A stretch of DNA of 7,523 nucleotides from Deltaproteobacteria bacterium (GCA_019310665.1 JAFDDW010000073.1:1-7523), one strand, 5' to 3'. Shown: positions 1 to 6,498, counted from the stretch's first letter. The notes: generated by a model from the letters alone, not told the origin. Numbers and translations are program-made.

Positions 1-10
1 TAGTTCGCAT

Positions 11-39
11 AGTATAGGGAAGCAACGCTTGTGCGTCAA
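11..39 (-). promoter_or_regulatory. Sigma70-type promoter, leftward
   Basis: Read on the minus strand, TTGACG (39-34) is followed by a 17-nt spacer and TATACT (16-11). Each hexamer matches the sigma70 consensus at five of six positions with ideal spacing. Transcription would begin near position 4 and leave the window, so a leftward gene should lie just outside. It is paired back to back with the promoter at 61-89. This is a sequence match only. Confidence 0.5.
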
Positions 40-40
40 G

Positions 41-62
41 AAAAGAACCATCATGTTCTTTT
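41..62. promoter_or_regulatory. Inverted repeat between divergent promoters (candidate operator)
   Basis: AAAAGAAC (41-48) and GTTCTTTT (55-62) form a perfect 8-bp inverted repeat around a 6-nt centre. Outside it, GTC (35-37) can pair with GAC (63-65) after a 3-nt bulge. The repeat lies between the two -35 boxes and touches the right one, so a dimeric regulator bound here could control both promoters. A weak bidirectional terminator is the alternative, but the stem is AT-rich and the T run is inside the stem, so I favour an operator. Confidence 0.45.
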
Positions 63-89
63 GACATCGTGAGATCTTTATTTTATACT
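61..89 (+). promoter_or_regulatory. Near-consensus sigma70 promoter, rightward
   Basis: TTGACA (61-66, perfect -35), a 17-nt spacer and TATACT (84-89, five of six at -10) make this the best promoter match I found in the window. Transcription would start near 96. No gene follows for about 650 bp. The transcript would cross the repeat mosaic and could serve as a very long leader of the oxidoreductase gene at 750 or as a non-coding RNA. Confidence 0.55.
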
Positions 90-123
90 CGGGGCGAGAT
101 ATCTGTATAACCACAAAAGTGAG

Positions 124-190
124 GTTCAGGGTTCAAGGGTTCAAGAGTTCAGAGGTTCAGGGGTTCAGAGTTCAAGGGTTCAACGGTTCA
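124..190. repeat. Degenerate GTTCA tandem array, nine units
   Basis: GTTCA recurs nine times, starting at 124, 131, 139, 147, 155, 163, 170, 178 and 186. The spacing is 7 or 8 nt, and the filler bases are nearly all A and G. The array starts about 28 bp after the predicted start site of the promoter at 61-89. It has no coding logic. After it, 191-309 shows only two CTGG units 7 nt apart (206 and 213) and otherwise unremarkable sequence. Confidence 0.8.
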
Positions 191-309
191 GGGTTAAGCA
201 GGTGTCTGGCTACTGGTGGTAGCTGGTCACTAGATGCGGAATGACAGATTTCTGATCCTGAATACTCGATGGTGGGTAGGGTAGGTACGGGGATCAAGGC
301 TGAGGGATT

Positions 310-337
310 CTGTCCTCTGTCATCTGTCCTCTGACAC
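310..337. repeat. Heptanucleotide array CTGTCMT x3 plus a diverged unit
   Basis: CTGTCCT (310-316), CTGTCAT (317-323), CTGTCCT (324-330) and CTGACAC (331-337) follow one another with an exact 7-nt period. The reverse complement resembles the GGACAGA-type units at 7421-7448 at the other end of the window, so the same unit type occurs in both orientations about 7 kb apart. Confidence 0.7.
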
Positions 338-377
338 CTTATATGAAACTTCAGGTGGCCGGATCAGTGAAAAGATT

Positions 378-595
378 GAACGTCGAACATCGAACGTCCA
401 ACATCGAACGTCGAATATTGATGACGCTACGCTTTATCTATTTTAAAACAAGCGAACCGCAGAATGTCGAATGTCGAACCGTAGAATGTCGAAGGGTGGT
501 TTCGCTTTGCTCAGTCTTTTTGTAAAATAGACAGAATACATTATTCGATGCTTACAGTCCGCCTTGGTGGATTGGACGTTCAATGTTCGATGTTC
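378..595. repeat. Foldback element with inverted heptad-array ends
   Basis: The left end (378-419) is six uninterrupted 7-nt units of GAACRTC type, the last two diverging. The right end (575-595) holds three units of the same family in reverse orientation. Positions 378-398 pair with 575-595 at 19 of 21 bases. Nested inside are TCTATTTTA (437-445) with TAAAATAGA (523-531), then AAGCGAACC (450-458) with the GGTTTCGCTTT stretch at 498-508. The apex (462-490) holds three direct GAATGTC units. The whole can fold as one long imperfect hairpin. It may be a MITE-like non-autonomous repeat or a structured RNA; it encodes no credible protein. Confidence 0.65.
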
Positions 596-642
596 GACCT
601 GCCCGCAATGCCTTGAAACCGGTGTGAGGTAAATTTAACCGT

Positions 643-658
643 TTGATTTATAAATCAA
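643..658. promoter_or_regulatory. Perfect 16-bp palindrome upstream of the oxidoreductase gene
   Basis: TTGATTTATAAATCAA is perfectly self-complementary and lies 91 bp before the ATG at 750. The half-sites TTGAT and ATCAA match those of FNR-type regulators, but the spacer is 6 nt whereas the classical FNR box has 4. A CRP/FNR-family or other dimeric regulator is therefore possible but unassigned. No strong promoter hexamers are evident between it and the gene. Confidence 0.4.
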
Positions 659-749
659 TGATTACACCAACCCAACGCACAATGCATGGCAGGCGGGCGT
701 TCATTTTTTAGTTAACCCGTCATATGAAACTGGCCAAGGAGGGAATTAG

Positions 750-2648
750 ATGAACTACGGTTACACCGGCAGGATATTGCATGTCGATTTGACGAACCGC
801 GACATTGACATAGAAGACAGGGATGAAGCCTTTTTTCGAAGCTACCTGGGCGGCAGGGGAGTGGGTTACCATTACTTGATGAAAATGGTAGCGCCACGGA
901 TCGATCCGTTGTCACCGGATAATATTCTCGTGCTGGCCACCGGGGTTATGACGGGATCCCCTCTGGCGGCCTCCTGCCGATTTGCAGCTGTCGGAAAATC
1001 TCCGCTTACCGGTACTGCGGGAGAGTCGGAAGCGGCCGGATTTTTTGGACCGGAGCTCAAAAAGGCCGGTTTTGACGCCGTGGTTTTTCGCGGACGAGCG
1101 GACACACCTGTTTATCTATGGGTAAATGACGGCAAAGCAGAAATTAAAGATGCGACATCCATATCTCAATTGGGCTCAAAAGAAGTTGAAGATGCCATCC
1201 GGGAAGAAATGGGGAGCAGAAAAATCAGGGTGGCCCAGACAGGCCTTGCCGGAATGAACCAGGTTCTTTTTGCCAACATAACCAACAACCTTGGTCATTT
1301 CAATGGCCGCTGCGGCTTTGGCGCCCTGATGGGTTCAAAAAATTTGCGGGCCGTTGCGGCTTTGGGATCTGATAAGATCAAATTTTTTGATCCCGATTTT
1401 CTGAACCAGACCGCGAAAAATTATGCCAGGAGTTTTCGCGACAATCCTCTGGGAGAAGCATTGTATACTTACGGCACCACCGCTTTTCCTGAATTGCTGT
1501 CGGCCGCCGGGGCGTTACCGGTAGATAACTTCAGGCGCAGCGCCCTGGACGACCCCACGCCGGTCAGCGGTGATACATACAACACGTTGTTGCTTCAAAA
1601 AAGAAAAGGTTGCTACTCCTGCCCGATTCAATGCAAGCGAGGTATTGCTTTGGATGATCCTAAATATGGCATCGATTCGCGCTATGGGGGTCCCGAGTAC
1701 GAAACCATTTCCGCTCTGGGCACCAACCTCAACATCGTAGATCTGAAAGCGATTGCCAAGGGGAATGAAATTTGCAACCGCTACTGTATCGATACCATAA
1801 CTGCCGGCATGACAATCGCCTTTGCCTGTGAGTGTTTTCAGGAAGGTGTCATCACCAAAGAAGATACCGGCGGTCTGCAACTGCGCTTCGGGGATGCCGA
1901 CCTGATGATTCAACTGCTGGAATTAATCGCCCGGCGGGAAGGATTCGGTGATGTTCTGGCTGAGGGGTCTGCTCGCCTGGCAAAAAAATGGGGTGTTGAA
2001 GACGAACCCTTCCATCTTGCGGTCAAAGGCCAGGAGATTTCCATGCATGATCCGCGCGTAAAAGTCGGCGTGGGGATCGGCTTTGCCGTCAGTACCTATG
2101 GAGCGGATCATATGACCGCCGCCCATGATCCCATGTTTACCGACGAAAACTCATCTATGTTTAAATCTGCTAAGCCTTTAGGAATTTATAAATCCATGCC
2201 TGCCACCGAGATCACCAATGAGAAAGTAAGAGGCTACATGCAGTTGGAAAAACTGTGGCGGATGATGGATGCCCTGGGGCTGTGTGTCTTCGGGTATGCT
2301 CCCCGGGGAGTGATGCCTTTGGAGGTCATGGTTCAATCGATAAACGCCGTGACAGGGTGGAACGCAAGCCTCTATGAACTGATGAGAGCCGCTGAGCGAG
2401 GTTCTGCGCTGGCCCGGTCTTTTAACAGCCGGGAAGGATTTTCAATCAAAGATGACCGTTTGCCAAAGCGCCTTTTTAACCCAAAACCGGACGGCCCCAA
2501 TTCCGGTAAGAAGATATTTGAAGAGGAAGATTTTAATAATGCCGTTGCTTTGTACTACGAGATGATCAGCTGTGATCCTGCAACCGGCCGGCCGACCCGG
2601 GGAAAATTAATGGAGCTCGGCCTGGACTGGGTGGAAGAGATGCTGTGA
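750..2648 (+). CDS. Aldehyde:ferredoxin oxidoreductase, tungsten-pterin enzyme (AOR family)
   Basis: A full-length 632-residue cytoplasmic AOR-family protein; the family interconverts aldehydes and carboxylic acids with ferredoxin, using a tungsten bis-pterin cofactor and one [4Fe-4S] cluster. The N-terminal AOR domain has the GGRGVGY (residues 34-40) and GKSPLTGT (82-89) signatures. Cluster ligands are C288, C291 and C295 (CYSCPIQC) and probably C512. The second pterin motif, DALGLC (507-512), fits the family pattern DxxGL(C/D). The first equivalent, NRYCID (343-348), has N for the leading Asp and C where Gly is usual. PEYET (315-319) and HDPR (433-436) are also family-typical. The start is secure: AAGGAGG at 736-742 precedes ATG. 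No MoaD-like or ferredoxin subunit gene is adjacent, so the substrate and redox partner cannot be named. A gap and a new promoter separate it from the next gene. Confidence 0.95.
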   Translation: MNYGYTGRILHVDLTNRDIDIEDRDEAFFRSYLGGRGVGYHYLMKMVAPRIDPLSPDNILVLATGVMTGSPLAASCRFAAVGKSPLTGTAGESEAAGFFGPELKKAGFDAVVFRGRADTPVYLWVNDGKAEIKDATSISQLGSKEVEDAIREEMGSRKIRVAQTGLAGMNQVLFANITNNLGHFNGRCGFGALMGSKNLRAVAALGSDKIKFFDPDFLNQTAKNYARSFRDNPLGEALYTYGTTAFPELLSAAGALPVDNFRRSALDDPTPVSGDTYNTLLLQKRKGCYSCPIQCKRGIALDDPKYGIDSRYGGPEYETISALGTNLNIVDLKAIAKGNEICNRYCIDTITAGMTIAFACECFQEGVITKEDTGGLQLRFGDADLMIQLLELIARREGFGDVLAEGSARLAKKWGVEDEPFHLAVKGQEISMHDPRVKVGVGIGFAVSTYGADHMTAAHDPMFTDENSSMFKSAKPLGIYKSMPATEITNEKVRGYMQLEKLWRMMDALGLCVFGYAPRGVMPLEVMVQSINAVTGWNASLYELMRAAERGSALARSFNSREGFSIKDDRLPKRLFNPKPDGPNSGKKIFEEEDFNNAVALYYEMISCDPATGRPTRGKLMELGLDWVEEML

Positions 2649-2688
2649 AATGGAAGACATGCGTTGGGAGTGGTACAAATATATCAAT

Positions 2689-2716
2689 TTGAAAAATCCC
2701 CTCTGTTTATGATAAT
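2689..2716 (+). promoter_or_regulatory. Sigma70-type promoter for the bactofilin cluster
   Basis: TTGAAA (2689-2694), a 16-nt spacer and GATAAT (2711-2716) each match consensus at five of six positions. The predicted start near 2723 leaves a leader of about 40 nt before the bactofilin ATG. ATCAATT (2683-2689) and AATTGAT (2714-2720) form a 7-bp inverted repeat whose arms overlap both promoter boxes. That could be an operator, or chance in AT-rich DNA. Confidence 0.5.
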
Positions 2717-2762
2717 TGATTTTCTTAAACGTATAACAAATAACTCCAAATAGGGAGGCCCC

Positions 2763-3266
2763 ATGTTAGGAAAAAGTAAAAAAACTGATAGCGGCAAATT
2801 GGTATCTCCGGATAGACCCTTAGAGGGTAAAAGCTCAACTTTTCTCTCAAGATCAACTGCCAGAGATGAGAAAACCATCATCGGTGAACACATCTCCATC
2901 GAAGGCAGCATCCGTGGTGAAGAAAACCTGGAGATCGAAGGTTCGATGAAAGGCAACATCGAATTGGAAAAACATAATTTCAGGATCGGTCCCAACGGGC
3001 AGGTGGAAGGTGAAATCAACGCCCGGAATGTGAGTATCAGCGGAGAGTTCAAAGGCAATATTAAATCCCATGAAAAAGTTGAAATTACCCGGGAGGCTGA
3101 TTTTTATGGGGAGATCAAGGCTAAAAGTATTTCTATTGAAGACGGTGCCTATATCAAAGGGGTGATCGAACTGGATCGGGAGCCGAACCGAAAATCCACT
3201 GATGCCCAGAAGCCAAATGCCACTGCTGCTCCCGAGACCGGCAAGGCACCGGGTGCCCCCCGATAA
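2763..3266 (+). CDS. Bactofilin (polymer-forming cytoskeletal protein)
   Basis: A 167-residue bactofilin. Family members self-assemble, without nucleotide, into cytoplasmic or membrane-associated filaments that scaffold cell-shape, envelope or organelle functions. The core at about residues 38-138 is a ladder of short beta strands with the regular Gly-rich turns of a right-handed beta helix: ISIEGSIRGEENLEIEGSMKG, then GEINARNVSISGEFKGNI, then AKSISIEDGAYIKGVIEL. The basic, polar N-terminus (1-37) and the Pro/Ala-rich C-terminal tail (about 141-167) look disordered, as is usual for the family. GGGAGG (2753-2758) lies 4 nt before ATG. It is first in a compact cluster: the methyltransferase-like gene starts 23 bp downstream. 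What it scaffolds cannot be told from sequence, since no peptidoglycan hydrolase gene is adjacent in the window. Confidence 0.93.
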   Translation: MLGKSKKTDSGKLVSPDRPLEGKSSTFLSRSTARDEKTIIGEHISIEGSIRGEENLEIEGSMKGNIELEKHNFRIGPNGQVEGEINARNVSISGEFKGNIKSHEKVEITREADFYGEIKAKSISIEDGAYIKGVIELDREPNRKSTDAQKPNATAAPETGKAPGAPR

Positions 3267-3289
3267 GCGCTAAAAAGGAGACGTAATTC

Positions 3290-3898
3290 TTGGCGACTTC
3301 GATCACACAGGACCCGCGAGATCCAAATGTTGCGTTGTCCCCGACAAGCCACACCAGCGAGGTTCTCGAACTGTTCCTAAATTCGCTTGTACGGCTAAAG
3401 GATGGTCAGGTGCTTGACATGGGACCTGTGTGTGAAGAGAATATCCTGTTTTTTGCGAGTCGGTTGAGAAGGCATTATGTGTGCGATATGTTTTTGCGAT
3501 TGATCCGGGAGCAGAAAATTGCGCGCCATTCCCGCAACGTATGGCGGCATCTTGACTACCCGGATCGGTTTTTTGATGGAATTCACCTCTGGGACCTTTG
3601 CGATCACCTGGACGATAAAAAGGTAAGCCAAGTGATTGAGCATTGTCTTCTCATGCTGCAACCGGGAGGGCTGCTGATGTTAGTCGCTTTTGAAAAGCCA
3701 CCCTCACCCGTTCGGATAAATTCGTTTATTATTCAACACCATTACCGGATGAGCTATCGTGTCCAACCCCATTTAAATATTGCCTGGCACTGTCGCCACA
3801 ACCGCGCCCTGATGTCCTTGCTAACCGGCTTCAGCATTGTCAAGTCCCTTCGCTACCGCAACGGAATTCGTGAAATACTGCTTAAAAAGCCGTTATAG
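3290..3898 (+). CDS. Class I SAM-methyltransferase-fold protein, degenerate
   Basis: A 202-residue soluble protein with the outline of a Rossmann-fold methyltransferase. VLDMGPV (41-47) stands where motif I (VLDxGxGxG) belongs, but the glycine-rich loop is mostly missing. YVCDMF (63-68) could hold the motif II acidic residue D66. FDGIHLWDLCDHL (95-107) resembles motif IV, and LQPGGLLMLVAFE (123-135) is the typical post-motif strand. The weakened SAM loop leaves open whether it is catalytic. The start is TTG, supported by AAGGAG (3275-3280) at 9-nt spacing; no ATG fits. The short gap after the bactofilin and the overlap with the MFS gene suggest co-transcription. The substrate is unknown; the tail after about 140 is rich in His and Arg. 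Confidence 0.75.
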   Translation: MATSITQDPRDPNVALSPTSHTSEVLELFLNSLVRLKDGQVLDMGPVCEENILFFASRLRRHYVCDMFLRLIREQKIARHSRNVWRHLDYPDRFFDGIHLWDLCDHLDDKKVSQVIEHCLLMLQPGGLLMLVAFEKPPSPVRINSFIIQHHYRMSYRVQPHLNIAWHCRHNRALMSLLTGFSIVKSLRYRNGIREILLKKPL

Positions 3899-5219
3899 AT
3901 TTCGTGATGGTTTTAAGAATATATACCGGTGGTGGCAAGATTGCCGGCTGCAACCAGAAGTGGGGGATCGCATTAACTTACATCACACCTCCGGAAAATC
4001 AGATAAAGTAAAGATTGAGAAGCTTCCATCGAATGGGCTTTCGCCCGCCGGCATATTGATATCATTGTCGGCAGCGGTGGGGGTGGTGATGATCGGGCTG
4101 GGTATTATATGGCCCTTGGTACCTGTCTATGCCGTCCAACTTGGAGCGGGCGGGCTGCAAGTCGGCATCATTATCGCCAGTTTCAATCTGGCGCGGACCT
4201 TATTCAATCCACTGGCGGGACGACTGTCTGACCGCTGGGGGCGAAAACCTTTTATTGCCGCGGGCCTTTTGCTTTATGCCCTGATTTCGGTCCTTTATAT
4301 CATGGCTACCCGGGTTGAGGCCCTGATTCTGGTTCGCTTTCTGCACGGCTTTACATCTGTGCTGGTGGGGCCGGTTGCCATGGCTCTGGCAGCCGATATT
4401 GCCCCGCCACACCGGTTGGGCCGCTACATGGGAACGCTAAACATGGCGGTTATGCTGGGACTTGGCGCCGGACCCGTGCTGGGCGGTATTATCCGGGATT
4501 TATTCGGGATGGCGGCGGCATTTTACACCATGGGGGGGTTGGCCTTGATTACCTTTGTCGGTGTCATGGCATTCCTTCCGGGATCCGATCGGAGCGGTAC
4601 ATCGGTCAGCAAGAAACCGGTCTCACCCCTAAAAAGCCTTCTTTCTCATCGGGTTGTTCAGGGAATTTTTCTGTTAAGATTTTTTGTCGCTGCCGGCCAG
4701 GGGAGTGTTTATGCGTTTTTACCGCTCTTGGCTCTGGGGATGCGACTTTCCAGCTCCCAGGTAGGGATTATTCTGGGGGCCAATATTTTTTTAATTGCCC
4801 TTTTGCAAAGAGTATGCGGGGATCTTGCCGACCGTATAAGTCCGATACGTATGATCATTATCGGGACATTTATCTCCGGGCTGGCAGTAGCGGGGATGCC
4901 CTTTGTGGATGGATTTACCCTGGTTTTGGGACTCAATATTTTAATGGGAATCGGCAACGGGATTGCTATGCCGGCCGGATTTGTCATTACCGGTCAGCTG
5001 GGCAAAGAGATGGGCATGGGGTCCATCATGGGGATCACGGATGCGGGCTGGAGCCTGGGTATGATCGTATCGCCCATTTTATCCGGCATCATTATGGACA
5101 CCCTGGGCCTGCCAAGTATTTTCCTGACCGGCGGTTTTCTGATAATTACCGGCACCGTCCTGATTTCTTTTTTCCTGAAAGACTATGGGGATACGAAACG
5201 GGACTCCTTTCAGGGCTGA
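3837..5219 (+). CDS. MFS transporter, DHA1-like drug:proton antiporter type
   Basis: A major facilitator superfamily permease of the inner membrane, predicted to have 12 helices from about residue 71. Motif A in the TM2-TM3 loop is intact (GRLSDRWGRK, 128-137), with a degenerate second copy between TM8 and TM9 (GDLADRISPIRM, 328-339). R167 in RFLHG fits motif B. GLGAGPVLGGII (208-219) is motif C, diagnostic of proton-coupled exporters, so efflux of a small molecule is the likely role; the cargo is unknown. The start is unsettled. The open frame begins at TTG 3837, overlapping the previous gene by 62 nt and giving about 70 hydrophilic residues before TM1, longer than usual. GTG at 3870 (460 minus 11 residues) or GTG at 3960 (419 residues, family-like length) are alternatives; none has a good ribosome binding site. 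Coupling to the upstream gene is likely. Confidence 0.88.
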   Translation: MSSPFATATEFVKYCLKSRYRFRDGFKNIYRWWQDCRLQPEVGDRINLHHTSGKSDKVKIEKLPSNGLSPAGILISLSAAVGVVMIGLGIIWPLVPVYAVQLGAGGLQVGIIIASFNLARTLFNPLAGRLSDRWGRKPFIAAGLLLYALISVLYIMATRVEALILVRFLHGFTSVLVGPVAMALAADIAPPHRLGRYMGTLNMAVMLGLGAGPVLGGIIRDLFGMAAAFYTMGGLALITFVGVMAFLPGSDRSGTSVSKKPVSPLKSLLSHRVVQGIFLLRFFVAAGQGSVYAFLPLLALGMRLSSSQVGIILGANIFLIALLQRVCGDLADRISPIRMIIIGTFISGLAVAGMPFVDGFTLVLGLNILMGIGNGIAMPAGFVITGQLGKEMGMGSIMGITDAGWSLGMIVSPILSGIIMDTLGLPSIFLTGGFLIITGTVLISFFLKDYGDTKRDSFQG

Positions 5220-5299
5220 TCCGGCAGACCACGGGCCAATTTCCGTGACCTGAAACCGCAATTTCGTAACTCGGAACATAAATATGGAGAGCGGTATAA

Positions 5300-5347
5300 A
5301 TGCTCGCATTCGATGCCATGTTGCTGCAGAAAAAACGATATGAGTAA
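5300..5347 (+). CDS. Possible 15-codon leader ORF upstream of the EamA permease
   Basis: ATG at 5300 follows GGAG (5286-5289) by 10 nt and opens a 15-codon frame (MLAFDAMLLQKKRYE) ending at TAA 5345-5347, which overlaps the proposed permease start ATG at 5340. The permease lacks its own ribosome binding site, so coupled translation would explain how it is started. A second tiny frame (ATG 5284, stop TGA 5341-5343) also ends on that ATG. Such overlaps arise easily by chance, so this is speculative. Confidence 0.2.
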   Translation: MLAFDAMLLQKKRYE

Positions 5348-6266
5348 CCCGTCCTTGAAAAAATTTGCTTCCCTTTACCGGGCCCAACTCCAGTGGCAGC
5401 CAATTGTCGCTATGCTGGTCATCGCTATGGTCTGGGGCAGCAATATGGCTTTTGTCAAACTGGCAGCGCGGGATATCGCCCCTTTGTTCATGGCCGGTAT
5501 TCGGTCCATGGTTGCCGCCATGTGCCTTTACGTCTGGATGAAGGCCAAAGGGCTGGCCCTTTTTCCATCCAGAATAATCATCTTTCACGGGGTCGTTGCC
5601 GGCCTATTATTCGGCACCGAGTTCGGATTGATATTTGTCGGCCTCAAACATACCCTGGCATCGCGCGGCTATGTGATCCTTTATGCGGCGCCTTTCTTCG
5701 CAGCCCTGGGGGCTCATTTTTTCCTGGTTGCAGATCGTTTCAATTTCTGGAAAGCCTGCGGCCTCATGCTGGCATTCGGCGGGTTACTCGTATTGTTTAT
5801 GAAAAATTTAGGGACGTTTTCATTCGAGGCCTTGCCGGGCGATATTTTATTTCTACTCGCCGGTGCCGCATGGGGCGCGACAACCGTTTATATTAAAAAA
5901 TATCTGGCTCAGCGGGCAGAACCACTGCAGATTCTTTTTTTCCAGCTGTTTTTTTCGGCGCCGTTTTTATTTGTTCTGAGTCTAACCTTCGAAGACCCCG
6001 TGGTTACCGGATTTTCTCTTTTGACCGCCTTTTCGCTGTTTTACCAGTGCATCATCGTCGCATTTCTGAGTTATCTGGCCTGGTTCGTACTTGTTTCCCG
6101 TTACCCGGTCAGCCTGCTGCACGCCTTTTCATTTTTCACACCGGTATTTGGTGTGATCTTCAGCGGGATATTAATTCTGGGCGAAGCCATCAGCACCAAC
6201 CTGATTCTGGCGTTGATCATGGTCAGCCTGGGCATGGTACTGGTCAATTATCGACCTTCCGATTAG
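5340..6266 (+). CDS. EamA/DMT-family permease (RhaT/YdcZ-type ten-helix transporter)
   Basis: A 308-residue inner-membrane transporter of the drug/metabolite superfamily made of two EamA repeats. The first runs about 22-152 from this start and begins with the family-typical AMVWGSNMAFVKLAAR. The second runs about 167-303 and ends with SRYPVSLLHAFSFFTPVFG, an ILGE turn and a last helix before VNYRPSD. Ten hydrophobic segments are visible, the normal number. Members export or import amino acids, nucleosides or other metabolites; the substrate cannot be told here. I chose ATG 5340. ATG 5313 would add a Cys-rich MPCCCRKND stretch and has no better ribosome binding site. It lies 120 bp after the MFS gene in the same direction with no convincing terminator between, so read-through is possible. 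Confidence 0.88.
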   Translation: MSNPSLKKFASLYRAQLQWQPIVAMLVIAMVWGSNMAFVKLAARDIAPLFMAGIRSMVAAMCLYVWMKAKGLALFPSRIIIFHGVVAGLLFGTEFGLIFVGLKHTLASRGYVILYAAPFFAALGAHFFLVADRFNFWKACGLMLAFGGLLVLFMKNLGTFSFEALPGDILFLLAGAAWGATTVYIKKYLAQRAEPLQILFFQLFFSAPFLFVLSLTFEDPVVTGFSLLTAFSLFYQCIIVAFLSYLAWFVLVSRYPVSLLHAFSFFTPVFGVIFSGILILGEAISTNLILALIMVSLGMVLVNYRPSD

Positions 6267-6362
6267 GGCGGGGCGTCAACGGGATCTATTTAGTATCTTA
6301 GAGATTATATATCTGCTTTTCGTGGCAAAAAAACAAAACACAAGCACAAACTGTTAAAATCT

Positions 6363-6461
6363 CAAATACCAAGCATCAAATTACAAATGGTTCGACAAGC
6401 TCACCACCCTGAGCAAGGTCGAAGGGTAAATCTCAAACTACAATACCCAATGACCAAAACA
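6363..6461. repeat. CAA-type heptad arrays flanking a REP-like palindrome
   Basis: Four contiguous 7-nt units beginning CAA occupy 6363-6390, for example CAAATAC and CAAGCAT. Four more occupy 6434-6461, for example CAAACTA and CAATACC. Between them is the palindrome at 6391-6423. Only the first three bases and the 7-nt period are well kept. From 6267 to 6362, after the permease stop, I see only AT-rich sequence and one weak 4-bp hairpin (6302-6314). Confidence 0.65.
6391..6423. repeat. REP-like imperfect palindrome
   Basis: TTCGAC (6391-6396) pairs with GTCGAA (6418-6423), and GCTCA (6399-6403) pairs with TGAGC (6410-6414), around a CCACCC loop. A-rich internal loops interrupt the stem. From memory, intergenic palindromes of this type are dispersed in many bacterial genomes, and their translation gives the familiar artefact MVRQAHH. 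The frame at 6387-6602 that begins this way is therefore not a gene. Confidence 0.7.
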
Positions 6462-6498
6462 GATGAACTTGCAAAACGTCAAAAACCGTTCTTTGTGT

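Larger units (their letters stand above)
341..731. repeat. 10-bp direct repeats bounding the foldback region
   Basis: ATATGAAACT occurs at 341-350 and again at 722-731. Each copy is followed by TGGCC or GGCC: the first after a TCAGG insertion (356-360), the second directly (731-735). The pair encloses the foldback element and the palindrome at 643-658. It could mark an insertion duplication, recombination ends, or two remnants of one dispersed repeat. A 10-bp match is suggestive, not proof. Confidence 0.35.

Noticed and set aside
343..525. 60-codon + strand frame beginning MKLQVAGS
   Set aside because: It translates straight through the heptad arrays and foldback arms (RTSNIE-type residues are the repeat read in frame), lacks a ribosome binding site and has no domain.
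124..600. CRISPR array
   Set aside because: The units are 7-8 nt, contiguous and degenerate, with no 25-40 nt repeats separated by unique spacers and no cas gene nearby.
1515..1913. 132-codon minus-strand frame inside the oxidoreductase gene
   Set aside because: It is a shadow frame opposite a strongly supported AOR coding sequence with intact cofactor motifs, and no family resemblance of its own.
5230..5247. CACGG/CCGTG hairpin after the MFS gene as a terminator
   Set aside because: The stem is only 5 bp with an 8-nt loop and no T run follows, so it does not meet the shape of an intrinsic terminator.
5079..5588. 169-codon minus-strand frame across the MFS-permease junction
   Set aside because: It overlaps two clear membrane-protein genes on the other strand and shows no recognisable domain or ribosome binding site.
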